From contig JASFPJ010000010.1 of assembly GCA_050116035.1 (NCBI GenBank), forward strand, positions 1-21,228: a DNA stretch of 21,228 nucleotides, in the 5' to 3' direction. The position numbers and the translations under genes were made by a program. How positions within the stretch are numbered: position 1 is the first letter of the stretch; each line of letters starts with the position of its first letter. Source of the DNA: SOIA01 sp050116035. GTDB lineage: Bacteria; Acidobacteriota; Aminicenantia; Aminicenantales; Aminicenantaceae. The notes under the pieces are model-generated. The model worked only from the letters and a program-made list of their open reading frames with translations. It was not told the DNA's origin and did no database searches. This document shows positions 1 through 7,309 of this stretch, piece by piece.

Positions 1-419
1 AATTCCAGGGCTCCTCCTGTTCGCCCGGGATTGAGGACAACGATTTGATGTTCTTTGAGGTATGGAGCACAAGTTTGAGCGATGAAGCGGTGGGCGATAG
101 CAGGCACGACTACCATCAGGATATCTGCTCCTTTGAGGCATTCTTGGATGTTTGTCGAAGCGAGTTCAATCTTCCCAAAGCCTTTAACTTCACCTTCCAC
201 CTTGATGCCTTTTCTCTGGATAACTGTTCGGATTCTCTTTCGTCCGCGGTTGTACAGGTTGACATTGAAACCTTTGAGGGCCAAATGCGCCGCCATGGCT
301 AATCCACCGTGACCCGCCCCGAGAACGCAGAAATTTAGTTCTTTGGAGTCTTTTTGAAGTAGATTTTTAATATACTGAGCTCTTCTTATGTCTGAGGCTT
401 TTGTTATTTTCTTTGCCAT
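1..419 (-). CDS. Octopine/nopaline dehydrogenase-family protein, N-terminal part (cut by window edge)
   Basis: Reverse-strand reading from an ATG at 419 is open to the window edge (139 complete codons). It has a Rossmann nucleotide-binding fold: GAGHGG at residues 34-39, then GLAMAAHLALKGFNVNLYNR, and later VVVPAIAH (103-110) and NPGRTGGALE (130-139). This is the pattern of the NAD/NADP octopine/nopaline dehydrogenase family, whose members reduce an imine formed from an amino acid and a keto acid, or act as related ketopantoate-reductase-like enzymes. The Asn-Arg pair after the second strand would suit NADP(H), but cofactor choice is inference. About 29 basic, helical residues precede the Rossmann strand, longer than usual in this family. 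No other ATG lies before the glycine motif, and GGGTGG sits a few bases upstream of the start. The gene is divergent from nadC across a 191-base gap. The catalytic C-terminal domain is outside the window, so the substrate is unknown. Confidence 0.72.
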   Translation of the reverse strand, partial: MAKKITKASDIRRAQYIKNLLQKDSKELNFCVLGAGHGGLAMAAHLALKGFNVNLYNRGRKRIRTVIQRKGIKVEGEVKGFGKIELASTNIQECLKGADILMVVVPAIAHRFIAQTCAPYLKEHQIVVLNPGRTGGALE

Positions 420-573
420 TATAACCACCCATGCTTAAAAGTATTGCTTACTTCCTTTGAAGACGACAATTCCGTTAAAAGTTATAAAAATGGAATGTAA
501 AATTTTTCTCTTTTAGAAAAGCTTCAATATTTTAATAAATAGAAGGTACGAAGGCAAATTAAATCTAGGGTCA

Positions 574-602
574 TTGACTGGTTGTCAGGAAAAAATTATA
601 AT
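574..602 (+). promoter_or_regulatory. Sigma-70-type promoter of nadCB
   Basis: TTGACT at 574-579 and TATAAT at 597-602 are separated by exactly 17 bases. The predicted transcription start (about 608-610) falls directly on or just before the nadC ATG at 611, so the mRNA should have essentially no leader. Confidence 0.75.
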
Positions 603-610
603 CTCTGTAC

Positions 611-1450
611 ATGAAGGGACATACCATAGATTCAGTCATTGAGGCAGCATTGCAGGAAGATATGCCTCAGGGGGATATCACTTCCGAAAACATAATACCG
701 GTTGACTCTCGGTCCCGGGCGATCTTTCTAGCTAAAGAAAATGGCATCCTGGCAGGCATGGATGTGGCCAAAAGAGTGTTTGAGAAAATCGACACTGGTG
801 TGGAATTTGAAAAAATAAAGAATGATGGACAGAAGTTCAGCGATGGCGAGAGGCTGGCTCAGCTTCAAGGACCCTCGATTTCACTGCTTAAAGGTGAGCG
901 AACAGCGCTCAATTTTCTCCAGAGGATGTCTGGGATTGCCACCACTACGGGAGTATTTGTGCAGGCCCTGGAAGGAACGAAAACCAAGATCCTGGATACG
1001 AGAAAAACCACTCCAGGTTTGAGGGACTTGGAGAAATATGCCGTCAAATTGGGTGGCGGGCAGAACCACCGCCAGAACCTCTCCGAAATGGTCCTGATAA
1101 AGGATAATCACTTGAAGATTGTGGGAAGTATTTCCGAGGCTGTGAAAAGGGCGAAAGATCGAGTGGCACCTGGCATAAAAGTGGAAGTGGAAGCCACATG
1201 CTTGGCCGAGGTGAAGGAAGCTGTCCGGAGCGGTGCGGACATGGTCATGCTGGATAATATGCGTATAGACAAGATGAAAGAAGTCGTTAATTGGGTCAAA
1301 GGAAAGGTCCCTCTTGAGGCTTCAGGATCAGTGACCTTTGAAAAAATCAAGGAGATTGCCGCTCTAGGGATTGATTTTATCTCGGTTGGAAGTTTAACCC
1401 ATTCCTATAAATCAGTGGACATTAGTATGGAGTTTTTGGAGGAGCTCTGA
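611..1450 (+). CDS. nadC: Nicotinate-nucleotide pyrophosphorylase, carboxylating (quinolinate phosphoribosyltransferase)
   Basis: Converts quinolinate and PRPP to nicotinate mononucleotide, CO2 and PPi in cytoplasmic de novo NAD synthesis. The 279 residues match the family length. Visible motifs are ERTALNFLQRMSGIAT (96-111), DTRKTTPGLR (129-138), NHR (152-154), LIKDNH (162-167), the VEVEA strand (191-195), LDN (214-216) and SGS (238-240), covering the expected Arg/His/Lys/Glu/Asp ligands for quinolinate and PRPP. The start is secure: an in-frame TAA lies at 599-601 inside the -10 box and there is no alternative ATG, GTG or TTG before the conserved N-terminus. There is no Shine-Dalgarno sequence before the ATG, which fits a leaderless transcript. 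The stop TGA shares one base with the nadB ATG (TGATG), so the two are translationally coupled. Confidence 0.97.
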   Translation: MKGHTIDSVIEAALQEDMPQGDITSENIIPVDSRSRAIFLAKENGILAGMDVAKRVFEKIDTGVEFEKIKNDGQKFSDGERLAQLQGPSISLLKGERTALNFLQRMSGIATTTGVFVQALEGTKTKILDTRKTTPGLRDLEKYAVKLGGGQNHRQNLSEMVLIKDNHLKIVGSISEAVKRAKDRVAPGIKVEVEATCLAEVKEAVRSGADMVMLDNMRIDKMKEVVNWVKGKVPLEASGSVTFEKIKEIAALGIDFISVGSLTHSYKSVDISMEFLEEL

Positions 1451-3021
1451 TGAAGAAAGATGGCCCATTAGCAACTGACGTCCTCATCGTCGGCTGTGGG
1501 ATAGCCGGGGCGTCTGCTGCATTGGAGGCGGCTAAGAGTGGCCTGCGAGTTATTGTGGTGACCAAAGATTCAAATCCGGAGGAGTCAAATACTTTTTATG
1601 CCCAGGGCGGAATTGTATCTTTAGGGAGGGATGACTACCCTGAGCTGTTGAAACAGGATATTCTCGAGGCTGGGGATGGAGTCAATAATCCAGAGGCTGT
1701 CGGGATATTAGCCAAGGAAGGCAAAAAAACAGTTGATGATATCTTAATAAAGGAGCTCAGCATTCCATTTTCGAGAAGTTCCCCGGATTCTCTGGATTAT
1801 GCGCAGGAGGCAGGACATTCTCGGAGGCGTATCCTTCATGTCAAGGATACAACAGGGAAAACAATAGAAGAGAAATTTATCCAAGTTCTGGAGAAGTACT
1901 CCAATGTGACACTCTTGACCAATCACACAGCAGTGGATTTATTGACCGTCCCTCACCATTCCAGAAATCCAAAGTTATTCTATCACGAGCCGAGATGTGT
2001 CGGGGCTTATGTTTTGAATAACCAAACGAAGAGAGTGAAAAAGATTTTTGCCAATTACACTATCCTTGCTACAGGAGGTTGCGGCACTGTCTATCTCTAC
2101 ACATCCAATCCGAAAGGAGCGATAGGGGATGGCTATGCCATGGCCTATAAAGCCGGAGCCAGGATTGTCAACATGGAATACATCCAGTTTCATCCCACAT
2201 CTCTTTTTCACCGGGATGCGGATGGCTTCTTGATTTCTGAAACTGTGCGTGGGGAGGGGGCTCGCTTGAAAACGAAAGAAGGTCTGACCTTCATGGAGAA
2301 TTATAATAAAAAGAAAGACTTGGCCCCACGAGATGAAGTGACACGGGCCATCTACGAAGAAATGACAAACAGCAATTCCAGCTATGTCTACCTGGATCTT
2401 GTGTCTTACACGAAGTGTGATATACAAAAAAGGTTTCCCAACATTTATAAAACATGCTTGGAGTATGGAATCGATATCACGAAGGAAGCCATTCCTGTGG
2501 TTCCTGCCGCTCACTATTGTTGTGGAGGAATTCTGGTTGATGAGTGGGGGAAGAGTTCGCTGAATGGTCTTTATGCTGTGGGAGAAGTTTCATGCACCGG
2601 AATCCACGGCGCCAACCGTCTGGCGTCCACCTCTCTTTTAGAAGGACTGGTATGGGGAAAGAGAGCATCCAAACATATTGCTTCTCATTTTGACCCGGCC
2701 ATGCCTGATCCCGGAGATATTCATGACTGGTATTATCCTGAAAAAGATGAGGAGGTGGATCCCGCTCTGATCAACCAGGATTGGATTTCCATCAAGTCGA
2801 CCATGTGGAATTATGCAGGAATCATCCGAACGAGCAAGCGATTGGAAAGGGCCAAGGCGGATTTAGATTATCTCCGCCATAGGATAGAAAAGTTCTATAA
2901 AGAGGCGAAGATGGATGAGAAGGTTGTTGGGCTCAAGCACGGAATTCAAGTGGCCCTGTTGATTACCTATGCGGCTATCGGAAATCCCCGAAGCATAGGT
3001 GCCCATTACATAAAGGAATAG
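1450..3021 (+). CDS. nadB: L-aspartate oxidase
   Basis: FAD enzyme that oxidises L-aspartate to iminoaspartate, the first step of de novo NAD synthesis; the product passes to quinolinate synthase NadA and then NadC. The 523-residue protein has the FAD dinucleotide motif GCGIAG (15-20), SNTFYAQGGI (46-55), AGHSRRRI (121-128), IQFHPTS (245-251, His248), SETVRGEG (263-270), APRDEV (292-297, Arg294), AAHYCCGG (353-360, His355) and GIHGANRLASTSLLEGL (384-400, Arg390). These are the succinate-dehydrogenase/aspartate-oxidase flavoprotein active-site positions. The HYCCGG and GANRLAS context and the pairing with nadC favour NadB over a fumarate reductase subunit. It starts on the last base of the nadC stop codon. 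No nadA follows; the next feature is an intergenic inverted repeat. Confidence 0.96.
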   Translation: MKKDGPLATDVLIVGCGIAGASAALEAAKSGLRVIVVTKDSNPEESNTFYAQGGIVSLGRDDYPELLKQDILEAGDGVNNPEAVGILAKEGKKTVDDILIKELSIPFSRSSPDSLDYAQEAGHSRRRILHVKDTTGKTIEEKFIQVLEKYSNVTLLTNHTAVDLLTVPHHSRNPKLFYHEPRCVGAYVLNNQTKRVKKIFANYTILATGGCGTVYLYTSNPKGAIGDGYAMAYKAGARIVNMEYIQFHPTSLFHRDADGFLISETVRGEGARLKTKEGLTFMENYNKKKDLAPRDEVTRAIYEEMTNSNSSYVYLDLVSYTKCDIQKRFPNIYKTCLEYGIDITKEAIPVVPAAHYCCGGILVDEWGKSSLNGLYAVGEVSCTGIHGANRLASTSLLEGLVWGKRASKHIASHFDPAMPDPGDIHDWYYPEKDEEVDPALINQDWISIKSTMWNYAGIIRTSKRLERAKADLDYLRHRIEKFYKEAKMDEKVVGLKHGIQVALLITYAAIGNPRSIGAHYIKE

Positions 3022-3041
3022 AGCCATTCCTAGAAAAGTGA

Positions 3042-3173
3042 AAAAGGATCAGGGCTCGACATTAGACATCTCAACATCCCCATCATCAATGGCTATCAAG
3101 TGAAAGTTTATCAGATCAGTTAATCAAAAAATGTCTAATGTCGAGCCCTGACCTCTTTCCTGCTGATCCTTTT
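3042..3173. repeat. Long imperfect inverted repeat (MITE/REP-like element)
   Basis: Positions 3049-3069 and 3131-3151 are perfect 21-base reverse complements. Beyond a short asymmetric bulge, AAAAGGATC (3042-3050) also has its complement GATCCTTTT at 3165-3173. The arms enclose a 61-base loop. No poly-T tract follows the stem as in an intrinsic terminator, and both arms are too long and too far apart for one. CAGGGCTCGACATTAGACAT-type arms resemble the palindromic ends of small mobile elements tied to REP-associated (IS200-like) transposases; that link is recollection and inference, as no transposase is present. The loop contains a short open reading with no start codon. Confidence 0.7.
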
Positions 3174-3200
3174 CCAGCCGATTCCGTTGACTTTTTGTAG

Positions 3201-3229
3201 TGGAGAAGTAAAATGACTTATTTTATAAT
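3201..3229 (+). promoter_or_regulatory. Candidate promoter of the ileS-lspA-lgt operon
   Basis: A perfect TATAAT at 3224-3229 lies 17 bases after TGGAGA at 3201-3206, which matches the -35 consensus at four of six positions. It sits 32 bases before the ileS ATG. The -35 element is weak, so the call rests mainly on the -10 box and position. Confidence 0.5.
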
Positions 3230-3261
3230 AATAAATCTATAGAAAAAGACTGGAGAATGTT

Positions 3262-6039
3262 ATGGCAGACGGAGAGAAGATTAAAGACACTCTGAACCTA
3301 CCCCGAACTTCTTTTTCCATGAAGGCAAAATTATCCCAAAAGGAACCTGAAGTCATAAAAAAATGGGAGGAAATAAACCTTTACGAAAAGATCCAAAAAA
3401 AAGGAGAAAAAAGTCCATCATTCATCCTCCATGACGGACCACCGTACGCAAACGGAAATATTCATCTGGGAACAGCTTTAAATAAGATCTTGAAGGATTT
3501 TATCGTCAAAACAAAAACCATGCAGGGATACAGGTCTCCCTATTTACCTGGGTGGGATTGCCATGGCCTTCCGATTGAGATTAAAGTCGATCAGCTTCTT
3601 GGAGAGAAAAAAAGAAAACTTTCCATAATAGAGATTCGGGAAGAGTGCAAGAAGTATGCTCTGAAATACGTGGGTATCCAGAGGGATCAGTTCAAGAGGC
3701 TGGGTGTATTCGGGGAGTGGGAGAAACCTTATTTAACAATGAATCCTGAGTATGAAGGAAATGTGATTCGCTACCTGGCTGCTTTTTTTGCTTCCGGAAA
3801 CGTGTATAAAGGAAAAAGGCCGGTCCACTGGTGTCCCCATTGCCGGACAGCGTTGGCCGAAGCGGAGATAGAGTATAAAGACCGGAAATCTCCTTCGATC
3901 TATGTCAAATTTCCGATGATCTCTGACCTTTCTCAGATGTTTCCTGAATTGAAAGATAAAAATGTCTCTGTTTTGATCTGGACCACAACTCCCTGGACTC
4001 TGCCGGCCAACCTGGCCATCGCTTTTCATCCGGATTATGAATATGCGGCTTTAGAGACGGATGGAAATGTCTTCATCGCAGCGAAAAGATTGATTCCTGT
4101 GCTCGTTGAGGAGTTGGGCCTCAAAGACTCCAAAGTGCTCGTGACGTTTCTCGGGAAAGAGATGGATGGCTTGAAAGCCCGTCATCCTTTCATCGATAGA
4201 GAATCTGTGTTTGTCCTGGCTGATTATGTCACCCTTGACCACGGAACAGGCTGTGTTCACACAGCCCCCGGTCATGGTTATGAGGATTATTTGACTGGAA
4301 TCGCATCTAACCTGGATATTTACACTCCAGTCGACAGCGAAGGAAAATTCATCCCCCAGGTTGAAAAATATGGAGATATGGATGTTTTTGAATCCAATAA
4401 GATTATCACAGAAGATATGAAGAAGGACGGCTCTCTGTTGAAGGAAGATGAGATCGTTCATTCCTATCCTCATTGCTGGCGCTGCAAGAATCCTGTGATT
4501 TTTCGGGCCACAGCTCAGTGGTTCATCTCCATGGATAAGAATGATCTGAGAAAAATGGCGATGGAAGAGATAAAAAAAGTCTGCTGGATTCCGCCCTGGG
4601 GAGAAGAAAGAATTGCCAATATGGTCAGTGCTCGTCCCGACTGGTGCATTTCCCGGCAGCGGTCCTGGGGTGTCCCGATTCCTGCCTTTTATTGCCATGA
4701 TTGCGGTCACATTTTGGCCGATGAGAAAATCACGCTGCGGATAGCCGATATCTTTTCTGAAGAGGGATCTAACTCTTGGTTCATGAAAGAAGCCAAGGAG
4801 CTCCTCCCCCCGGATACGAAGTGTTCTCAATGTGGATCTCAGAATTTCAATAAAGAGAACAACATCCTGGATGTTTGGTTTGAATCCGGGGCAAGCCACA
4901 ATGTCCTCGGAACAAGAAGTGACCTTCCATGGCCGTCGGATGTCTATTGCGAAGGGAACGACCAGTACAGAGGCTGGTTCAACAGTTCTTTGTTCATTGG
5001 ATTAGCGGCGAAAAATGCATCTCCTTATAAGACGGTGATCACACACGGGTTTGTCCTTGATGAGCAGGGGAGGGGGATGTCAAAGTCTCTCGGGAATTTC
5101 ATCGACCCTGATGAAGTCATCTCAAAGAATGGAGCCGAGATTCTGAGGTTATGGGTGGCGATGCTCAACTACAAGGAAGATGCGCGTTTCGCAAAAGAGA
5201 CTCTTCAAAGGCTTGTTGAGGCCTACCGGAAGATCAGGAATACGTGGAGATTTATCCTGGGGAACATCTATGATTTTTCTCCGGATAAGGATCAGGTTGA
5301 CTCCCAGAAGATGGAACTTTTGGATAGATGGGTACTGGAAAGATGTTCAAAAATCGGAAAAAAAGTCTTAAAAGCTTATGAAGAATATGAGTACCACATC
5401 ATATTTCATACAATCTACAATTTCTTCACTGTCGATCTGAGCGCTCTTTATCTGGATGTTATCAAAGATAGGCTCTACTGTTCGGGAAAAAAGTCGCCAC
5501 TTCGGCTGTCTGCCCAAACAGCTTTGTTCAACCTCCTCAAATCCACTCTCGTGCTCATGGCTCCCATATTGCCGTTCACGACCGAAGAGGCTTGGGAATC
5601 TCTATCTGACTTTATGGGAAAAGAAGAATCAATCCATTTGGAGCGGTTTCCTGCATTCGATGAGATGTGGTTGAGTGAGGATTTGTATGAGGAATGGGAG
5701 AACTTGGGGCTCGTGAGAGAGAAAGTCCTCAAAGAGCTCGAGAGTGCTCGAGAAGAGAATCTTATCGGGAATTCTCTGGAGGCGGTTGTTACTCTAAAAG
5801 TTCCGTCAACTCAAGAAGAACTCCTGAAAAAATATGAAAAACAGCTCCCGTCCATTTTTATCGTTTCAGCGGTGGAGCTTCAACCGGAAACGGGCAAAGA
5901 ACTGGGCGTCAAAGTCACAAAAGCTTCCTGGGAAAAATGTCAAAGATGCTGGAATTTTTCTTCCTCTGTGGGTAAAAGTTCAGAATATCCCCACTTCTGC
6001 CAACGCTGTGAGGAAGTGGTGAAGAATTTAAAATCATGA
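3262..6039 (+). CDS. ileS: Isoleucine--tRNA ligase
   Basis: Class I aminoacyl-tRNA synthetase that charges tRNA-Ile and edits misactivated valine. The 925 residues fit the bacterial zinc-containing form. Motifs: PPYANGNIHLGTALNKILKD near 60-79, where the HIGH signature is the common HLGT variant; GRGMSKSLGNF with MSKS at 606-609 (KMSKS loop); the WTTTPWTLPAN editing-domain region; and a C-terminal zinc knuckle with Cys893, Cys896, Cys913 and Cys916. The start ATG has GGAG upstream and gives the typical N-terminus (LNLPRTSFSMKAKL). The stop overlaps the lspA start in ATGA, so ileS leads an operon with lspA, lgt and an rluD-like gene; ileS-lspA linkage is common in bacteria. No T-box leader is visible upstream. 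Confidence 0.98.
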   Translation: MADGEKIKDTLNLPRTSFSMKAKLSQKEPEVIKKWEEINLYEKIQKKGEKSPSFILHDGPPYANGNIHLGTALNKILKDFIVKTKTMQGYRSPYLPGWDCHGLPIEIKVDQLLGEKKRKLSIIEIREECKKYALKYVGIQRDQFKRLGVFGEWEKPYLTMNPEYEGNVIRYLAAFFASGNVYKGKRPVHWCPHCRTALAEAEIEYKDRKSPSIYVKFPMISDLSQMFPELKDKNVSVLIWTTTPWTLPANLAIAFHPDYEYAALETDGNVFIAAKRLIPVLVEELGLKDSKVLVTFLGKEMDGLKARHPFIDRESVFVLADYVTLDHGTGCVHTAPGHGYEDYLTGIASNLDIYTPVDSEGKFIPQVEKYGDMDVFESNKIITEDMKKDGSLLKEDEIVHSYPHCWRCKNPVIFRATAQWFISMDKNDLRKMAMEEIKKVCWIPPWGEERIANMVSARPDWCISRQRSWGVPIPAFYCHDCGHILADEKITLRIADIFSEEGSNSWFMKEAKELLPPDTKCSQCGSQNFNKENNILDVWFESGASHNVLGTRSDLPWPSDVYCEGNDQYRGWFNSSLFIGLAAKNASPYKTVITHGFVLDEQGRGMSKSLGNFIDPDEVISKNGAEILRLWVAMLNYKEDARFAKETLQRLVEAYRKIRNTWRFILGNIYDFSPDKDQVDSQKMELLDRWVLERCSKIGKKVLKAYEEYEYHIIFHTIYNFFTVDLSALYLDVIKDRLYCSGKKSPLRLSAQTALFNLLKSTLVLMAPILPFTTEEAWESLSDFMGKEESIHLERFPAFDEMWLSEDLYEEWENLGLVREKVLKELESAREENLIGNSLEAVVTLKVPSTQEELLKKYEKQLPSIFIVSAVELQPETGKELGVKVTKASWEKCQRCWNFSSSVGKSSEYPHFCQRCEEVVKNLKS

Positions 6040-6530
6040 TTCGCAGACTGATATTTCCAATTATCATTTTTGCCTTACTGGGTATTGACCAACTCACTAA
6101 AGCGCTCATCGCTCGGAGCATACCGTTTCAAAGCAGCCAAAGTGTCATCCCTGGTTTTTTCAACCTCACTCATATCAGGAACCGTGGAGCTATTTTCGGT
6201 TTTTTTTCCCATTCTGAAAGCCGGATTCTCTTCATATTTCTCACTCTGGTTTCTCTGGTGGCTTTAGGATTAGTCATCTATTATTTCTTCAAAACACCTT
6301 CATCACAAAGATTTATGAAGATATCTCTTTCCGTTATCTTGGCCGGAGCTCTGGGCAATTTGATCGATAGAGTTTTTCGAGGATATGTGATTGATTTTCT
6401 GGATTTCCACATAAAGAACTGGCACTGGCCATCCTTTAATGTCGCTGATGCGTGTATCACAATAGGGGCTTTTTTACTCATATTCATTTTGGTGTTTAAA
6501 AGAGGTAAAGAATGTATCCCATCCTCCTGA
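6036..6530 (+). CDS. lspA: Lipoprotein signal peptidase (signal peptidase II)
   Basis: Inner-membrane aspartic protease that removes the signal peptide of prolipoproteins after Lgt has added diacylglycerol to the lipobox cysteine. The 164-residue length is normal. Four hydrophobic segments are visible (about 5-22, 62-85, 96-113 and 137-154). Family motifs are DQLTK (18-22), RNRGAIFGF (48-56), GNLIDR (107-112) and FNVADA (134-139). By alignment with family members the catalytic dyad should be Asp120 (in YVIDF) and Asp138. The ATG overlaps the ileS stop in ATGA, and its own 3' end overlaps the lgt start by 19 bases, implying coupled translation with the enzyme of the preceding step. Confidence 0.96.
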   Translation: MIRRLIFPIIIFALLGIDQLTKALIARSIPFQSSQSVIPGFFNLTHIRNRGAIFGFFSHSESRILFIFLTLVSLVALGLVIYYFFKTPSSQRFMKISLSVILAGALGNLIDRVFRGYVIDFLDFHIKNWHWPSFNVADACITIGAFLLIFILVFKRGKECIPSS

Positions 6531-7309
6531 AGATAGGACCATTAACCATCCATACCTATGGATTTATGCTGGCTCTGGGTGTGGCTTTTGCTTTGTGGTT
6601 TCTGTATGTCCAGGCAAAAAAGCAAGGCCTAGAGGCCACGAAGATGCTGGACATGGCTTTTTACACGATTATCATTTCTTTGGTTGGGGCTAAACTGATT
6701 CTCTTCATCGGTAACTTCTCTTATTACATGCGTTATCCGGGTGAGCTCTTTAGCCTGGCGCGCTCAGGAGGAGTTTTTCAGGGTGGTTTGGCGTTCGGAA
6801 TCGTTTTTGCTCTCTGGTATTTCCGGAAGAACAAGATTCCTACCTGGAAAGCCGCAGATGTTGTGGGATCCGCATTAGCCCTAGGGCATGGCTTTGGGCG
6901 AATCGGCTGTTTCACTGCAGGATGCTGCTACGGGAGAGAGTGTTCTCTTCCCTGGGGCGTGAATTTTCAGAACGAATATGCCAGCAATCTCACAGGTATT
7001 CCACTCCATACACTCCTTCATCCGACACAGCTCTACGAATCGGCTCTGAATTTCCTGAATTTCTTCGTTTTGTTTCTCATCCTGAAGAAGAAAAAATTTG
7101 ATGGCCAGGTCTTTTCTTTTTATATCATCAACTATTCCATAATCCGGTTTTTTGTTGAGTATTTTCGGGGGGACCATCCAGAAAGTGCCTTTCTTATCCG
7201 CAACCCTTCTCCTTATCTCAGTCTTTCCTTTCCCCAGTTTTTCTGTGTATTGGGTTTGATAGGCGGAGTAACATTGTTTCTCGTCTTGAGAAAAAGAAAA
7301 AGTGCCTAA
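6512..7309 (+). CDS. lgt: Phosphatidylglycerol--prolipoprotein diacylglyceryl transferase
   Basis: Multipass inner-membrane enzyme that transfers diacylglyceryl from phosphatidylglycerol to the lipobox cysteine of prolipoproteins, the first step of lipoprotein maturation. The 265 residues carry SGGVFQGGL (85-93), the signature GHGFGRIGCFTAGCCYG (125-141, with the essential Arg130), HPTQLYESALN (170-180) and IRFFVEYFR (211-219). About seven hydrophobic segments are present. The position of E. coli His103 in the GGMSFHGG motif is glutamine here (Gln90); other bacteria also vary at this site. AGAGGTAAAG just before the ATG inside lspA serves as ribosome binding site. The rluD-like gene starts within the last eight bases. 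Confidence 0.96.
   Translation: MYPILLKIGPLTIHTYGFMLALGVAFALWFLYVQAKKQGLEATKMLDMAFYTIIISLVGAKLILFIGNFSYYMRYPGELFSLARSGGVFQGGLAFGIVFALWYFRKNKIPTWKAADVVGSALALGHGFGRIGCFTAGCCYGRECSLPWGVNFQNEYASNLTGIPLHTLLHPTQLYESALNFLNFFVLFLILKKKKFDGQVFSFYIINYSIIRFFVEYFRGDHPESAFLIRNPSPYLSLSFPQFFCVLGLIGGVTLFLVLRKRKSA

Noticed and set aside
45..312. Two overlapping plus-strand open frames of 76-85 codons
   Set aside because: They lie opposite the dehydrogenase-like gene, whose minus-strand translation has a clear Rossmann motif; the plus readings have no recognisable features.
1975..2514. 179-codon minus-strand frame inside nadB
   Set aside because: It is antisense to the conserved active-site half of NadB and resembles no family; codon constraint on the plus strand explains it.
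3151..3261. T-box leader before ileS
   Set aside because: No specifier stem, T-box sequence or adjacent terminator is visible; the region fits a simple promoter.
4051..4899. 282-codon minus-strand frame inside ileS
   Set aside because: Long but antisense to conserved IleS sequence, without a ribosome binding site or protein-like motifs.
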